A stretch of 64,000 nt of DNA from Nilaparvata lugens (lineage: Eukaryota > Arthropoda > Insecta > Hemiptera > Delphacidae). The notes under the pieces were generated by a model. That model did not search any database. It saw only the letters and a list, made by a program, of their open reading frames with translations, and was not told the origin of the DNA. The position numbers and the translations under genes were made by a program. This document shows positions 45,158 through 55,976 of the stretch, piece by piece. Position 1 is the first letter of the stretch. Each line of letters begins with the position of its first letter. The stretch is from positions 23,636,707 through 23,700,706 of the forward strand of contig NC_052506.1 of the NCBI RefSeq assembly GCF_014356525.2. The letters are read 5' to 3'.

Positions 45158-46926
45158 TGTTGCCAGTCTGTGGGTTTGCTTGTTTGTTTGAATGCACTAC
45201 AATAACGAAAGAGTTGATCGATCAGCTTCAAATTTTGAACACGCACTCTTCGAACCTTTTTACAGGTCAAGTCCGTTGAACAACAAAATATTTTACTCAC
45301 TTCTTCGTCCTTTTTCAGGATATAAAAGTAACATTGAAAGTACTGCATGAGACAAAATAACTTGCTCCTGTGTGTCTGCCTGACTATTATCCTTCAGTAG
45401 AATACGCGTAATATTAATGATACAAATTGTGATGGCAGTTGCTATGTCGTTGGTATTATTGATTTAACAAAATTTGAATTCTGATTCTGAATCATTTACC
45501 CATACGGAGAAACCTATGAAGTCCTATGGATTCACGTAGGCCTACAGCGTAATATTAATAGGAAAACAGCTTAATGTTCCTTTTCCAAAGATAATATAAC
45601 AGTGGGCTCCACTGAGATTCTTATTCAAATTGAAAAAAAATTCTGTAGGTAGCTTCAAAATAATTTTGGTCTGCCATCTTCGTTCCGCCACATTGAATCA
45701 AAAATTCTCTATGGGAAGGTTTTAATACAAGATTCAAATAATAAAGAATTTCAAGAGACAATGAATGGTGGAAATCACTCATAAATATATCAAACCGTTT
45801 CAAAGATATTCACATTTTAGTGTTGAAGCTTTTGGATATCTGTGATACGGTACAGAAATATTGCTCGCCTAGAACAGGATAGATTATTCATCACATATTC
45901 TTATCATTATCGTTCCCTAGCAACCTATTTTAAGCGTTTATATAGTAGCTGCTGAGAGAGATTTATGTGATTGATATACCTGAATAATACTATTAAATAC
46001 TATATTCGACTAAACAACGAGTGACCCAAATGAAGCGATTCAAATATAAAAAAAATAAAAATGGGAATGCGAAAAATATTATAATATTTGGAACTCCATA
46101 ACTTATCATTTGATTGAGAGACATTTATGGGATTAATAATTTATTGAAAAACACTAATAATTTAGCAATATTGCACTAATAGTTTTAATTTTAGATGACT
46201 CTCTCCTGGATTATTGAGTTATGTGTTGGATATTCCTCAGTGATTGCTGCATCATCTGAGAAAACTCCGTAAAAGTGATCTCTGTTCGAAATTAACAGAA
46301 TGCTCAAGTATAGACATTTAGAAGAAAACAACCATTTCATTTAATGTTCATTGAAATCGACCACATAAGTATTATTTACACGTGAATTACCGGTAGTGTA
46401 TTGTTAATGTATTAAGATTTGAGAAGATAATATAAGCATCTTATTGGTTTTTCTCTCAATGATTGAAATGAATGGCTTAATTGCTTTTATATAATCATGA
46501 AAATATCACAGTTTATTACATTCCAGTACAATTATCTTGTTTCACAATCCATTTCTAAGTAGAGCTCATAAGTATCGTAATCTTGCCATACAATTACCAT
46601 ACAATAATTGAAGTTGATTTCATTCAACTTCAGTGGTGCCATTTCACCAAACTGCTAAAGGGGGGGGGGGCAAAAACAAGAGGTATTGGGGGGGAGGAAT
46701 ACCCCCAAAGGATAGAGGGACCTGGGTTATTCCCCATAAATGTTACATTAGAAGATGTTATTATATGCTTCATTTTTTCCAATTTTATACAAATGTGGTT
46801 GAAGTATATCAATACAAACATATACATTATTAGTTATTTAATTCAATCATGGAATATTTATTAGAAATATGGGTCTACAGAGAGGCCCTAGAGTAGCAAT
46901 ACACTGAAACATATTTCTTAAAAATC
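45158..46926. other. Left part of the segment between the inverted arms
   Basis: Bases 45610-45825 belong to the family tandemly present at 55115-55700 (GCCATCTTCGTTCCGCCA, GGAAGGT, ATCAAACCGTTTC...GATATTCACATT). A G-run (46661-46670) lies near the ORF start. Nothing else was recognised, and no methyltransferase, polymerase or P-loop sequence was seen upstream of the ORF. Confidence 0.45.
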
Positions 46927-48630
46927 ATGGAAAAAGATAAATTTTTCTTTTACAATGACAATTTCAACAATTTCATTGGGAATCATATTCCAATTTTTGA
47001 TGAAGCTCTACTTATGCATGCGGGTTACATCGGTTTTATTGCTTACTTGAGTAAGGCCTCAGAAATAATTGTAGTTGGTGACGCAAACCAAATACCCTAC
47101 ATTGAGAGAAGTAATTATGCCACAAGATGGCATAAAATTTCAGAATTCTGTGAACCTTTTACAAAACAAACGGTAACTCGTAGATGTCCTATCGATGTTT
47201 GTTTTGTCCTTTCCACTGTCTATGAAAATATTACGACGCTTAATGAAAGAGCTATCTCAATTCTGCCTACTTACAGAAATGGGGAATACCATCTGATACA
47301 ACCCGACACTTTGATATTAACATTCACCCAAGAGGAAAAACTTATGGTGGGTGATACTATAAAGTGGAGAGAGGATGTTGCACTTCACACAATCCACGAA
47401 GCACAAGGGCTAACTCATAAAAATGTTATTCTAATCAGAATTAAGTACAAGGAGAATGAAATCTATAACAGCATGCCCCATGCGATTGTTGCCTTGTCTA
47501 TACACACTGAAACTTTCAGGTATTTAACAACCAGTCTGGTAGATGATGCTGTGGACAAACTAATTAAGAAACTTAAATTCATAGATAGTGAGGAGCTTGT
47601 TAAATGGAACAAGGGAAAGAGAAGTGGACCTGATGATATAAGTTATGCGAGTGACACTGAAGAAGTTCTTAATATTTTAGAAACAGAAAATGAAACAGAT
47701 GTAATCGACGATTATTTGAACTATCACTTTCACGAGGACAGAAATAAAGATGCTGAGTGTTTCAATATTATGTCTATGAATATACGTAGTTTGAATGCTA
47801 ATTTCGATCAGTTTATTTGCTGCCTCAATGAATTTAAAACTGATATTCACATTATAATATTAACTGAGACCTGGTTGACTGCAGATATGCCGTTCATTTT
47901 CAACATTCCTGGATATATGGCAATAAATAAGTACACTAAACAGAATAAATGTGATGGATTATGCATGTACATAAAAGATTGCATAAGATTCAATGAAGTT
48001 TCACTCGATATCACTGATGCCAATGTAGTTAGTGCTGACTTAAGAATTGATGATTTTATTGTGAAGGTGATTGGGGTTTATAGATCACCAAGTAATCAAA
48101 ATAGTATTGATAATTTTCTTAATAGTCTGAGTAATGAAATCAGTAAAATTCCTAATGGAATAAATGTATGTGTGGCGGGAGACATGAATATAAATACACA
48201 TTCAACTAGTGTTCCTGTTCAAGATTATCTGCATATTTTCAATAGTAATGGCTATAAGTCTTACATAACTGGTGATACCAGAGTAACAACCACAACAAAT
48301 TCTTGCATTGACCACATTTTTTATAAAAATTCAGGCAACCATTCTATGTCCATTAAAGGAGTTATATTTAGGACAAACATAACTGACCACTACGCGGTTG
48401 TACTGAACTTGGTGAAGGTTCCTATCAATAAGGATAATAGAAACGTATTGATAAACACATTAACTAGAGCCAACTATCATGCACTATTGGAACGCATAAG
48501 GAATGAAGATTGGGGAGCATTGATTGATGATACTGGTCAAACGATCGACAAATTTATCCATAATAGTGTCAATGCTTCCATTCACGGTATAGATTTCTCC
48601 CCAATCTTCTTTCCTTATGCGTTCCAATAG
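46927..48630 (+). CDS. Fusion ORF: RNA-virus-type SF1 helicase segment + LINE APE endonuclease
   Basis: 567 intact codons. Residues ~20-205 resemble the superfamily-1 helicase of positive-strand RNA viruses of the alpha-like (virga/kita-like) group: motif II D-E-A-L-L-M-H-A-G (25-33), motif III V-G-D-A-N-Q-I-P-Y (50-58), motif V T-I-H-E-A-Q-G-L-T (~154-162) and motif VI H-A-I-V-A-L-S-I-H-T (~185-194). The N-terminal part with the P-loop (motif I) is absent; an in-frame stop lies at 46894. An acidic linker (~205-275) follows. Residues ~278-490 are an exonuclease-endonuclease-phosphatase domain of a non-LTR retrotransposon with M-N-I-R-S-L-N, L-T-E-T-W, V-Y-R-S-P-S, G-D-M-N-I-N, C-I-D-H-I-F and T-D-H-Y-A-V, so the catalytic set looks complete. 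No reverse transcriptase follows. It is read as a truncated retroelement that carries a captured viral domain. Confidence 0.85.
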   Translation: MEKDKFFFYNDNFNNFIGNHIPIFDEALLMHAGYIGFIAYLSKASEIIVVGDANQIPYIERSNYATRWHKISEFCEPFTKQTVTRRCPIDVCFVLSTVYENITTLNERAISILPTYRNGEYHLIQPDTLILTFTQEEKLMVGDTIKWREDVALHTIHEAQGLTHKNVILIRIKYKENEIYNSMPHAIVALSIHTETFRYLTTSLVDDAVDKLIKKLKFIDSEELVKWNKGKRSGPDDISYASDTEEVLNILETENETDVIDDYLNYHFHEDRNKDAECFNIMSMNIRSLNANFDQFICCLNEFKTDIHIIILTETWLTADMPFIFNIPGYMAINKYTKQNKCDGLCMYIKDCIRFNEVSLDITDANVVSADLRIDDFIVKVIGVYRSPSNQNSIDNFLNSLSNEISKIPNGINVCVAGDMNINTHSTSVPVQDYLHIFNSNGYKSYITGDTRVTTTTNSCIDHIFYKNSGNHSMSIKGVIFRTNITDHYAVVLNLVKVPINKDNRNVLINTLTRANYHALLERIRNEDWGALIDDTGQTIDKFIHNSVNASIHGIDFSPIFFPYAFQ

Positions 48631-48722
48631 TGCATGATAGTTGGCTCTAGTTAATGTGTTTATCAATACGTTTCTATTATCCTTATTGATAGGAACCTTC
48701 ACCAAGTTCAGTACAACCGCGT
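48388..48722. repeat. Palindrome at the 3' end of the fusion ORF
   Basis: Bases 48388-48513 recur inverted at 48605-48722 with few differences (TAATAGAAACGTATTGATAA against TTATCAATACGTTTCTATTA). The plus-strand ORF therefore ends in the reversed copy (P-Y-A-F-Q-stop). The minus strand encodes the same post-endonuclease segment and, unlike the plus copy, continues about 35 residues differently. Confidence 0.88.
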
Positions 48723-49268
48723 ACTGATTGAAATGTACTTTGAACAATTTACTTTGAACTTGATTAAAAAGTAGAACTTGCTAACGCTCGTTCAACAAAT
48801 ATTATTGAGAGAACAACGGGCGGTATTATCAAGTTGGGAGCACATAACTTGAAGGAGTCAAATTATTTCAGTGTAGGGGATTGTGTATTTCACAAGAGAG
48901 TGTGGTTCTGAGGGATATAGGCCTATAGTGAGAAAGTGAAGAAGTGAGGATTTAATTGAATTGCAGTTTTAGTTTTTTTTGCACGGCCGGCCCTCTCTCA
49001 CATTCAACCATCAACCCTCCAGTACGATGCTACATCAACTATATTATACAATCCTACTCGGTGGAATGGGGGAATTCACAGTATTACAAGCAAGAGTTGA
49101 TAGTAATGAATATTATTGACACAAAGAAATTTACAAATCTAGGCTTGGGAGAGTCAAATTCAAGATAGGTTGTAGATAATTATGTCTGAAGCATTGAATG
49201 AAATAACAAAACCCTGAGGGGTTTTAAAAAAAGGAGAGCATTAGCACACAACCGGGTAAGAGAGAGAG

Positions 49269-49270
<2 letters not shown>

Positions 49271-49330
<60 letters not shown>
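49271..49330. repeat. (AG)n microsatellite
   Basis: Pure AG run within the right inverted arm, equivalent to the (CT)n run of the left arm. Confidence 0.97.
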
Positions 49331-49333
<3 letters not shown>

Positions 49334-49919
49334 GTGTGTGTGTGTTAGACAGAGAAAGAGTGTGTGAGAGAAAGGCGCAGGAGTGATAGAGAGAGGGTGA
49401 TGGAGGGGGAGAGAGAGAATGAGAGAGGAAGCAATAGAACTAAATAAGGTTGAGATAAGAGACAATGTCATGCAGGAGTATTGTCCAATGGTGGTCACAC
49501 ACACACTTCTACAGTCACACTAAGTTCTAAAAAGAATATTTCAAAGAAAGTACAGTCTGTGCCAAAATTGAAACCAGTTTACTTCCAAGCTATTCTGCCA
49601 GCTTAACAGACATAAGCGTCAAAAGCTGATAGCGACAACCAGAGACTGTTTTCCAGGTAGAGAAATTAGTCACGGACTCGCCCTGCCAAAACAAGACACT
49701 TCTTTTTCAGCACAAGAACGACAAAAGTAGCTAAACTTGGGGTCGCTGAGAACGAATCTGCAATCAGAATTTCTCTATCACGAAAAATAACGAAAAAAAT
49801 CCAGCTGTTGATCTTCCGGCAACTGTTAACAGTCATCCTGCAATGCAGCTGAAACACTTCCAAGCCAGACACCCATCTCGAATGAAAACAACGCCAAGTT
49901 GTGAGAAACCATCCTGCAC

Positions 49920-50962
49920 TGCAGCGCTAGGTTTGAAGTGTATTATATGAATGGTGAGAGTTTGGTGAAAACGCAAGGTGATTTCTGACGCCATTTCAAC
50001 ATACCTCCCAACAGGCATGTTCCTTCAGATAACGCAATTCGTTCGTGGATAAACAACCTTGAACAAACTGGATCAACGTCTAAAAAACGAGGTGGGAGTG
50101 CAAAAACCGTTCTAACCCCTCAAAACATCGCTGCTGTTCAGCATGCAGTGCTCAAAAGTCCACGCCGATCTGCCAAACAACATGCTCCATGCCTTGGAAT
50201 AAGTAACCCATCAGTGAGAAGGATTCTTCATAATGATTTACATTTTCACCCATTCAAAATACAGATTGTGCAATCTCTCAAACCAACTGTCAATGAGAAA
50301 CGATTACAATTTTGTGAGGAAATGGTCAGAAGACTTGAAGAAAATGTCAACCAAGTAAACAACTTGTGGATGAGTGTTGAGGCGCATTTCCACCTCTCTG
50401 GTTTTGTTAATAAACAAAACTTCAGATACTGGTCAGAGGAAAACCCTGGCGCACTTCATCAAACGCCTCTTCATGCTGAAAAGGTGACGGTTTGGTGCGC
50501 AATGTCAGCAAGAGGAATCATAGGCCAATTTTTCTTTGAGGATATCAATGGAACCGCTGTGACTGTTAACTCTGTGTGTTACGTTGCAATGATCCAGATC
50601 TTTCTTACACCACAACTCGCCCGTTTTCCAGTGAATGAACACACAATGTTCCAACAAGATGGGGCAACAAGCCACACTGCAAGAGTTGCCATGAATGCTG
50701 TGAATGCTTTGTTTCCAGGCCGCGTCATTTTCCCAAAATGGGGATATCCCTTGGCCCCCCGCTCTCCAGATTTGACAGCCTGCAAGTTTTTCAGAACGAT
50801 CCACCTAGAACTATCCCAGCCCTAAAACAACGAATTCGGGACGAAATCGAAGGAATAACATTCAATATGCTGCAAAATGTCATGAGAAACTTCCAGGCCC
50901 GGATGCAGCAGTGCATAGATTCCAATGGAGGACATTTGACAAATGTTATTTTCAAAAAATAA
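49920..50962 (+). pseudogene. Mariner-type (IS630/Tc1/mariner) transposase, broken
   Basis: Reads Y-M-N-G-E-S-L-V-K-T-Q (49948 on), an in-frame stop near 49986, then the helix-turn-helix region N-I-P-P-N-R-H-V-P-S, L-K-S-P-R-R-S-A-K-Q-H-A and S-V-R-R-I-L-H-N. The catalytic core follows: E-A-H-F-H-L-S-G, V-T-V-W-C-A-M-S, F-Q-Q-D-G-A-T-S-H-T-A-R, P-R-S-P-D-L-T-A. A frameshift near 50790 leads to the C-terminus N-D-P-P-R-T-I-P-A-L, ending 50962. The first catalytic Asp reads S-V-E-A-H-F, so it is lost here. The stop, the frameshift and this loss make it inactive. Confidence 0.88.
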
Positions 50963-51000
50963 TTTTTTTCACTTATTGTACAGTAAATGGCTAACTTTTT

Positions 51001-51965
51001 CCTTACTATTTATAACAAGTAAATAATAAAATTAATTTTCTTAAAGAATTAGCCACTTATTAAAATCTTCCCGTTTCACTGGCTAACCCTGGCTAGCTTC
51101 TCTTCTGTACTTGGACTTCAGCGTAGCCACTAACGACAGGACATGCATGATGAACATTATTGTATAGGTATACACATACACACAGGCATACATACATGTC
51201 GTCATACATTGGTCTATCGTCTCCGTCTGTCATCACAGGGAAAGGCTTCAAACCAATTTGTTTTTGAGGTTGGGGTTTTTGTATCTTCGACCTTTGTAAT
51301 TAATTTTTCCTTTACTTCTCTATTTGAGGTTAAATTATTTTTTTATCATCATAATTTGTAATTTTCAGTGGTTTATCTATTGTTATTGGTTCATTTGGCT
51401 GTTTATTTTATGCCTAGTTCTAGTCCTCATGTTGGCTCAGTAAGCTGGCTCAGCCTGCAATGTCACCAGTGCCCAATCAAGGCCAGCAGTAATCAGCGTT
51501 GGTAAACCAGCCATCCACACACACTGGCGCTGGTTGTCATTGGCCTTCATTGGGCACACATGTGGATGCGGCGTAATGTTGGAAGCCTCTCACCGATGAC
51601 AATGAACATGTGTGTGCATTATGAACCTGCATGTACACACATGTTTGTCATGTTCTACCGTTATAGTGGCCAGCCTCGAGTTGCAACTTTCAAAACTTTG
51701 CTATTTTGCTGACAGGATGATTCTTTGGCATCTGGAAGCTTCTGCCATTTTGTTCATTTCTTTTGGTGAAGTTTGTTGGTGGATCTAGTCTAAAAGTTTT
51801 AGTGGTACACCGGTAAGTATTGAAATAAATAAACTTTTACCGTTTTTCAAGTTATTAGCTGAGTCAATGCTGAGTTACTGCTGAGTCAATCTTATCGGAT
51901 TCGAAATTTTCAACTATTATACATCAGTAGGTCATATTAGTTAATAATAATTATACTCTGGATAA
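51001..51965. other. Intergenic region with a short hairpin
   Basis: No gene seen. GTGCCCAATCAAGGCCA (51469-51485) is inverted relative to TGGCCTTCATTGGGCAC (51540-51556), a possible small foldback element. CACACA-rich runs lie near 51170. Confidence 0.5.
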
Positions 51966-52462
51966 AATAACTTTTGACCTGGAGGAATATGCGGCGCAGA
52001 GAAATGGAGGGAGATCAGCCAATTAGAGTGATGGATAAAGTCAGCGCAGTTGCCAATTTGTCGATTAGAATCAGTCGAGTCAGTGCTTGCAGAGAGGAAT
52101 CTTCGTAAGTTTAACATGAGCGCTTGAATGTTTACTATCGTGAGGTCCACGTTATAATGACAGTGGATGAAGATAGAAGAATAGCGATGCCGATTCTCTG
52201 CATTAATTAATTATATTTCTACATTGTCAAAAACATAATTGGCATCGTTGTGGACCTAGAAAAGGATAGTACCACTGGCTTTGTCGAATGATTGACAAGG
52301 ATACCAAAACCAAAGTTGATCAAATACTGTCATTATAACATGGACCTCACTATAGAAAAAAGAGAACGCTGGCCGGTTCAGAACGGCAATATCACCGCCG
52401 TTGTATCCTTACCGCTATATGCCTCACTGCTGCGCATGTCCATCCCAAGTCAGAAGTAATTT
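51966..52462. mobile_element. MITE family 'GACTTGGAGGGATATGC', copy 4, interrupted
   Basis: Begins AATAACTTTTGACCTGGAGG and ends CCATCCCAAGTCAGAAGTAA, matching copy 1 (27827-28124) except for the element inserted at 52138-52352. Confidence 0.8.
52138..52352. mobile_element. MITE nested in another MITE
   Basis: TCGTGAGGTCCACGTTATAA is inverted relative to TTATAACATGGACCTCACTA. TA flanks at 52136-52137 and 52353-52354. The interior TTTGTCGAATGATTGACAAGG links it to the family of 8728-9101 and the sequence near 62880. Confidence 0.82.
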
Positions 52463-53626
52463 TTTACAGAGTATCGTGCCGAAAATATAGAACGAAAAAT
52501 ATCTTGGCCGGCCAGTAACATTTCACGATAGGCCTACATTATTTATCCTTGAATCGATAACACAGACGACTTGACTTGATTTTTTGGCATTGTGTAGCAT
52601 CTGGAAAAGTATAAAAGAAATATTCTTGATTCTTCACGTAGGATTTCAATTTTCCACTCAAAACAATAGTGACAAAATTAGTATAGCCTATGTGTATTTC
52701 TTGCTGGAATATACTAAAACTCCGACATAATCTGATTGAACAAACCATTTGGTTGCCAACTAAATTTTGTCTGGTAGTTTTACATCTAGCAGCATATTTG
52801 ACATATAGATACCCACTCCACTTACACGGTTTCAAAAAACATTTCTCACCAAAGACTGAAATTTTAAACTATATTTTGTTATTAGCTTTTATTAGCGGTA
52901 CTTTGACGAGAAACTTTTCAAGTTACTGTATAACTTTATCTTGATAGTTTTCAAAGGTACGAATAAAATTTGCTGATTCAAGTTATTTCTGATTCTTCAC
53001 ATCATGAGATTAGATGTCTTTGTTTATTTTAATTTGTGCTCAACAGGTGGCAGATCGCGATAGCCTATGTCTAAATAATGGGTATTGAAGAGAATTTGAT
53101 TCCGCAGTAGCCTACAACATTCTAGTCAATTGATGAATAAAATCTACTAGTCATCTAGAAACAGTATTTGGATGTTCCTATAGAGTCTGATGAAGACTCT
53201 ATACTATGATGAAGAATAAGCTAGAACCCTCCTCGCTGCTGGATGATGTTTTATGAGTGATGTCTCAATTGTAAGTGGTTATCTATTTTATTTTTTTGTT
53301 TAATTTTCTTTTATTTATGAGGTTAGCTTAAATCTGGTGCAGCTACTTATATAGGATAGTAGTCGACCTATCTTTAAACATTCAACTGTTAAAAAGAGTC
53401 ATCAGTATTCGCGCAAAATATATACGGTAGGTAGGTACCGATATAAATAGTGCATGAATGATTGGGTCTCTGATTGATATATTTTTTAGTCTAAACACAA
53501 CTTGAAAAAGATTTTTTCTTGTCTAGATAGCTGCTGGCTTTATATTGCCTACATCCAACTTTTTTTTCTATTAACCTTTAACAAAAACATAAAATTCCAT
53601 CCCAAATTATAAATCTTCTGAAATAT
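52463..53626. other. AT-rich intergenic region
   Basis: No exon or structured repeat recognised on either strand. Confidence 0.4.
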
Positions 53627-54469
53627 TGGGCCATATGAATAAAGTGGAGCATTTGCTTATACTTCTAAGATATGGAGCATTAGCTTCATTATCTATGAAT
53701 AAACGTGAGCAAAACATTTTGCTCATGCTCATCAAAAAATTGTTTGAGCAATTGCTCAAAAGTAAAAGCTTATAGGGTACTCAAATTGTATGAATAAAGT
53801 ATATTTGCTCAATTTTTGAAGCAAATGCTTTAAAAAAGGTGAGTCTAGTCTAGAGCAGCTTTTCATCTTTTGCTCACAGTAAAATGGCTCAACTAATTCG
53901 TATGAGGAAGAGGAAACTATACGGTCTATACCAGATACGATCACAACCAATAGTTGAGAACTATAAAACTCTTTTTAGATTCAACCAAAATATATATCAC
54001 CATTATTCCTGCAAAAGAATAAATGCAAAAGATAGCTAGCTATCTGATATAAAGATAGCCATCACAAAATAGGAAATAGGCATTTAAGAAGATGAGAGTG
54101 TAGAAGATTATAAGAAGGCTATATTGATATTATAAGATTATGCTGAAGATTATCATAGAGATTACATTATTTTCAAAATTCTAAACTCAACCAACCTAAA
54201 AGTCAATTAGGTTTAATGCGAACCCTCACAATTTACGCCCAACAGTGAACAACATACATAAATAGATCTTTTTTTAGATTGTCAGTCAATAAACATCAGC
54301 TTCAGTATTTCATAGAATTCTTTGCAAATAAAATCCCAATTCATTTTATTACCAGTCCTTTCTCAAAAAAAACTGAAAAATGAAATTGATAAATGGGTGA
54401 GAGCAAACATCTATTTCAATCTTACTTATTTGCTTTTTTATGTTGTCAATGCTCTTTCTATTCTTATAT

Positions 54470-54642
54470 TACCTTCATTCTATTTCTGTTAATTTTGTTT
54501 AATAGCAACTTAACTTTTTTAACTTGTACTCTTTTGTTCTTGTACATGTACATAATATTATATAATTACTTTAATTGAACTCACTACTGGTGCTCAAGTG
54601 TTACTTTTGCCAGTAGAGCCAAAATATTATTATTATTATTAG
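54470..54642 (+). mobile_element. LINE 3' end: stem-loop and (ATT)n tail
   Basis: CTACTGG (54584 on) pairs with CCAGTAG (about 54611-54617) around a ~20-base loop, then a short spacer and (ATT)n to 54642. The same layout in reverse occurs at 62060-62128. Upstream sequence is T-rich and non-coding. Confidence 0.6.
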
Positions 54643-55114
54643 TTCCCTAATTTTTATGTATGCATTTTAGTTTAAGTGCAGTAGCATATATTTATTTTTT
54701 CTAAAGCTTTTTTGTATTTTGTTTTTGGGAAATAAATTCATCCATAAATTCATAAATAGAAAACAGAGCAGATGACGCAAACACAGCGGTGTCTCCTGCT
54801 TGCATATCATATTACATTAAGCTAGCAATTTCCATATATTTGTATATATTTTTATATCTGGTTATTTATGTTCAACACGGATCTCGAAAACGGCTCTAAC
54901 CATTTTCACGAAATTTGGAACATATAGGTTTATGATATAAAAATTCGATTGCACTAGGTCTCATCCTGGGGAAAACTCGCTGAACGACATTAAAAGGATA
55001 ATTCATCCTTGGCTGAAACAGCTGTGGATAGTAAAAAAGTGAGTGAGCGAGTGAGTATGTGAAAAATAAAAATATCGCATCCCCGAAATTCATAAGATGA
55101 CATACAGGGTGGGT

Positions 55115-55700
55115 GAAAAGTCCGAGAACGGCTTAATATCTCACACACAAAGGTAATTTGACGGTTGATGTGATTGGGGATCCTACTCAAATTGAAAAAA
55201 CTACTTTACAATGACTTAAAAAATCTGGTGCGCCATCTTGGATCTGCCATATTGAATGCAACTTAATTTTTTTAAATAGGAAGGTGGTCATGCGATACAT
55301 GATTTCGATACGGAATTTTAAGAAAAAATAAATGGTGGAAACCGCATACCGATATCTCAAACCGTTTCGGAAATATTCACATTACTTTAATCAATAAATA
55401 CTATTCAAAGCAGAAAAGAGAGAAAAGAGTCTGAGAGCGGCTTAGTATCTCATAAAGAGAAGTGATTCCAAGGTGGGTGTGATTGGGGATGTTACTCGAA
55501 TTAAAAATACTACTTTACTATGACTTTAAAAATCTGGTCCGCCATCTTGGATCCGCCATTTTGAAAGTAACTTTGCTTTTTTTAATAGGAAGGTGGTCAT
55601 GTGATACATTATTTCGATACGGAATTTCAAGGAAAAATGAATGGCGAAAACCGCACATCGATATTGCAAACCGTTCAGAAGATATTCACATTATCAATCA
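55115..55700 (+). repeat. Two ~315-bp imperfect tandem repeats
   Basis: Both units carry GAG(A)GCGGCTTA-TATCTCA, TGTGATTGGGGAT, CGCCATCTTGGATC, GGAAGGTGGTCATG and GATTTCGATACGGAATTT (or TTATTTCGATACGGAATTTC in unit 2), ending AAACCGTTC/T...GATATTCACATT. A third, diverged copy is at 45610-45825. Non-coding. Confidence 0.8.
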
Positions 55701-55976
55701 GTACCATGCAAATCAGAAATGAAATACATATGAGTGTATCAGTACAATGCAATTAGTATACTAACACAAGTGTCTCCTAATTGCATATTTAGCACTTACG
55801 TGAGCTATAAAAAAAAGTAAGGCCACAAAGGCGAATCAGCTGATGAAAAATCTTTAAAATACGTGAGCATTTGCTCCAGAGTTCAGGAGCATAAGTAAAG
55901 CTTATAAAGGGAGCAAAACCTTATGCTCCATGCTCATGCTCATGAGCATATGTTTTGGTTTTATTCATATGGCCCA

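Larger units (their letters stand above)
48751..51000 (+). mobile_element. Mariner-type transposon, right copy
   Basis: Contains ~1.1 kb of non-coding sequence with an (AG)n run, then a transposase (about 49870-50962). Its left ~1.7 kb is duplicated in inverse orientation at 43452-45157. Clear terminal inverted repeats could not be assigned; ATTAGCCACTTATTAAAATC near 51050 is a candidate right end. Confidence 0.75.
53627..55976. mobile_element. 2.35-kb inverted-repeat element, GGGCCATATGAATAAA ends
   Basis: TGGGCCATATGAATAAA (53627-53643) is inverted relative to TTTATTCATATGGCCCA (55960-55976). Sub-terminal regions on both sides are rich in TTGCTCA / TGAGCAA and GAGCAT words. ATT adjoins both ends, so a 3-bp target site and GGGCC ends suggest PIF/Harbinger (inference). 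No transposase is present; other repeats and a LINE 3' end lie inside. Confidence 0.65.

Noticed and set aside
46927..48630. A plain endogenous RNA-virus insertion
   Set aside because: The same uninterrupted frame continues into a LINE endonuclease, so a simple integrated viral fragment does not explain the whole ORF.
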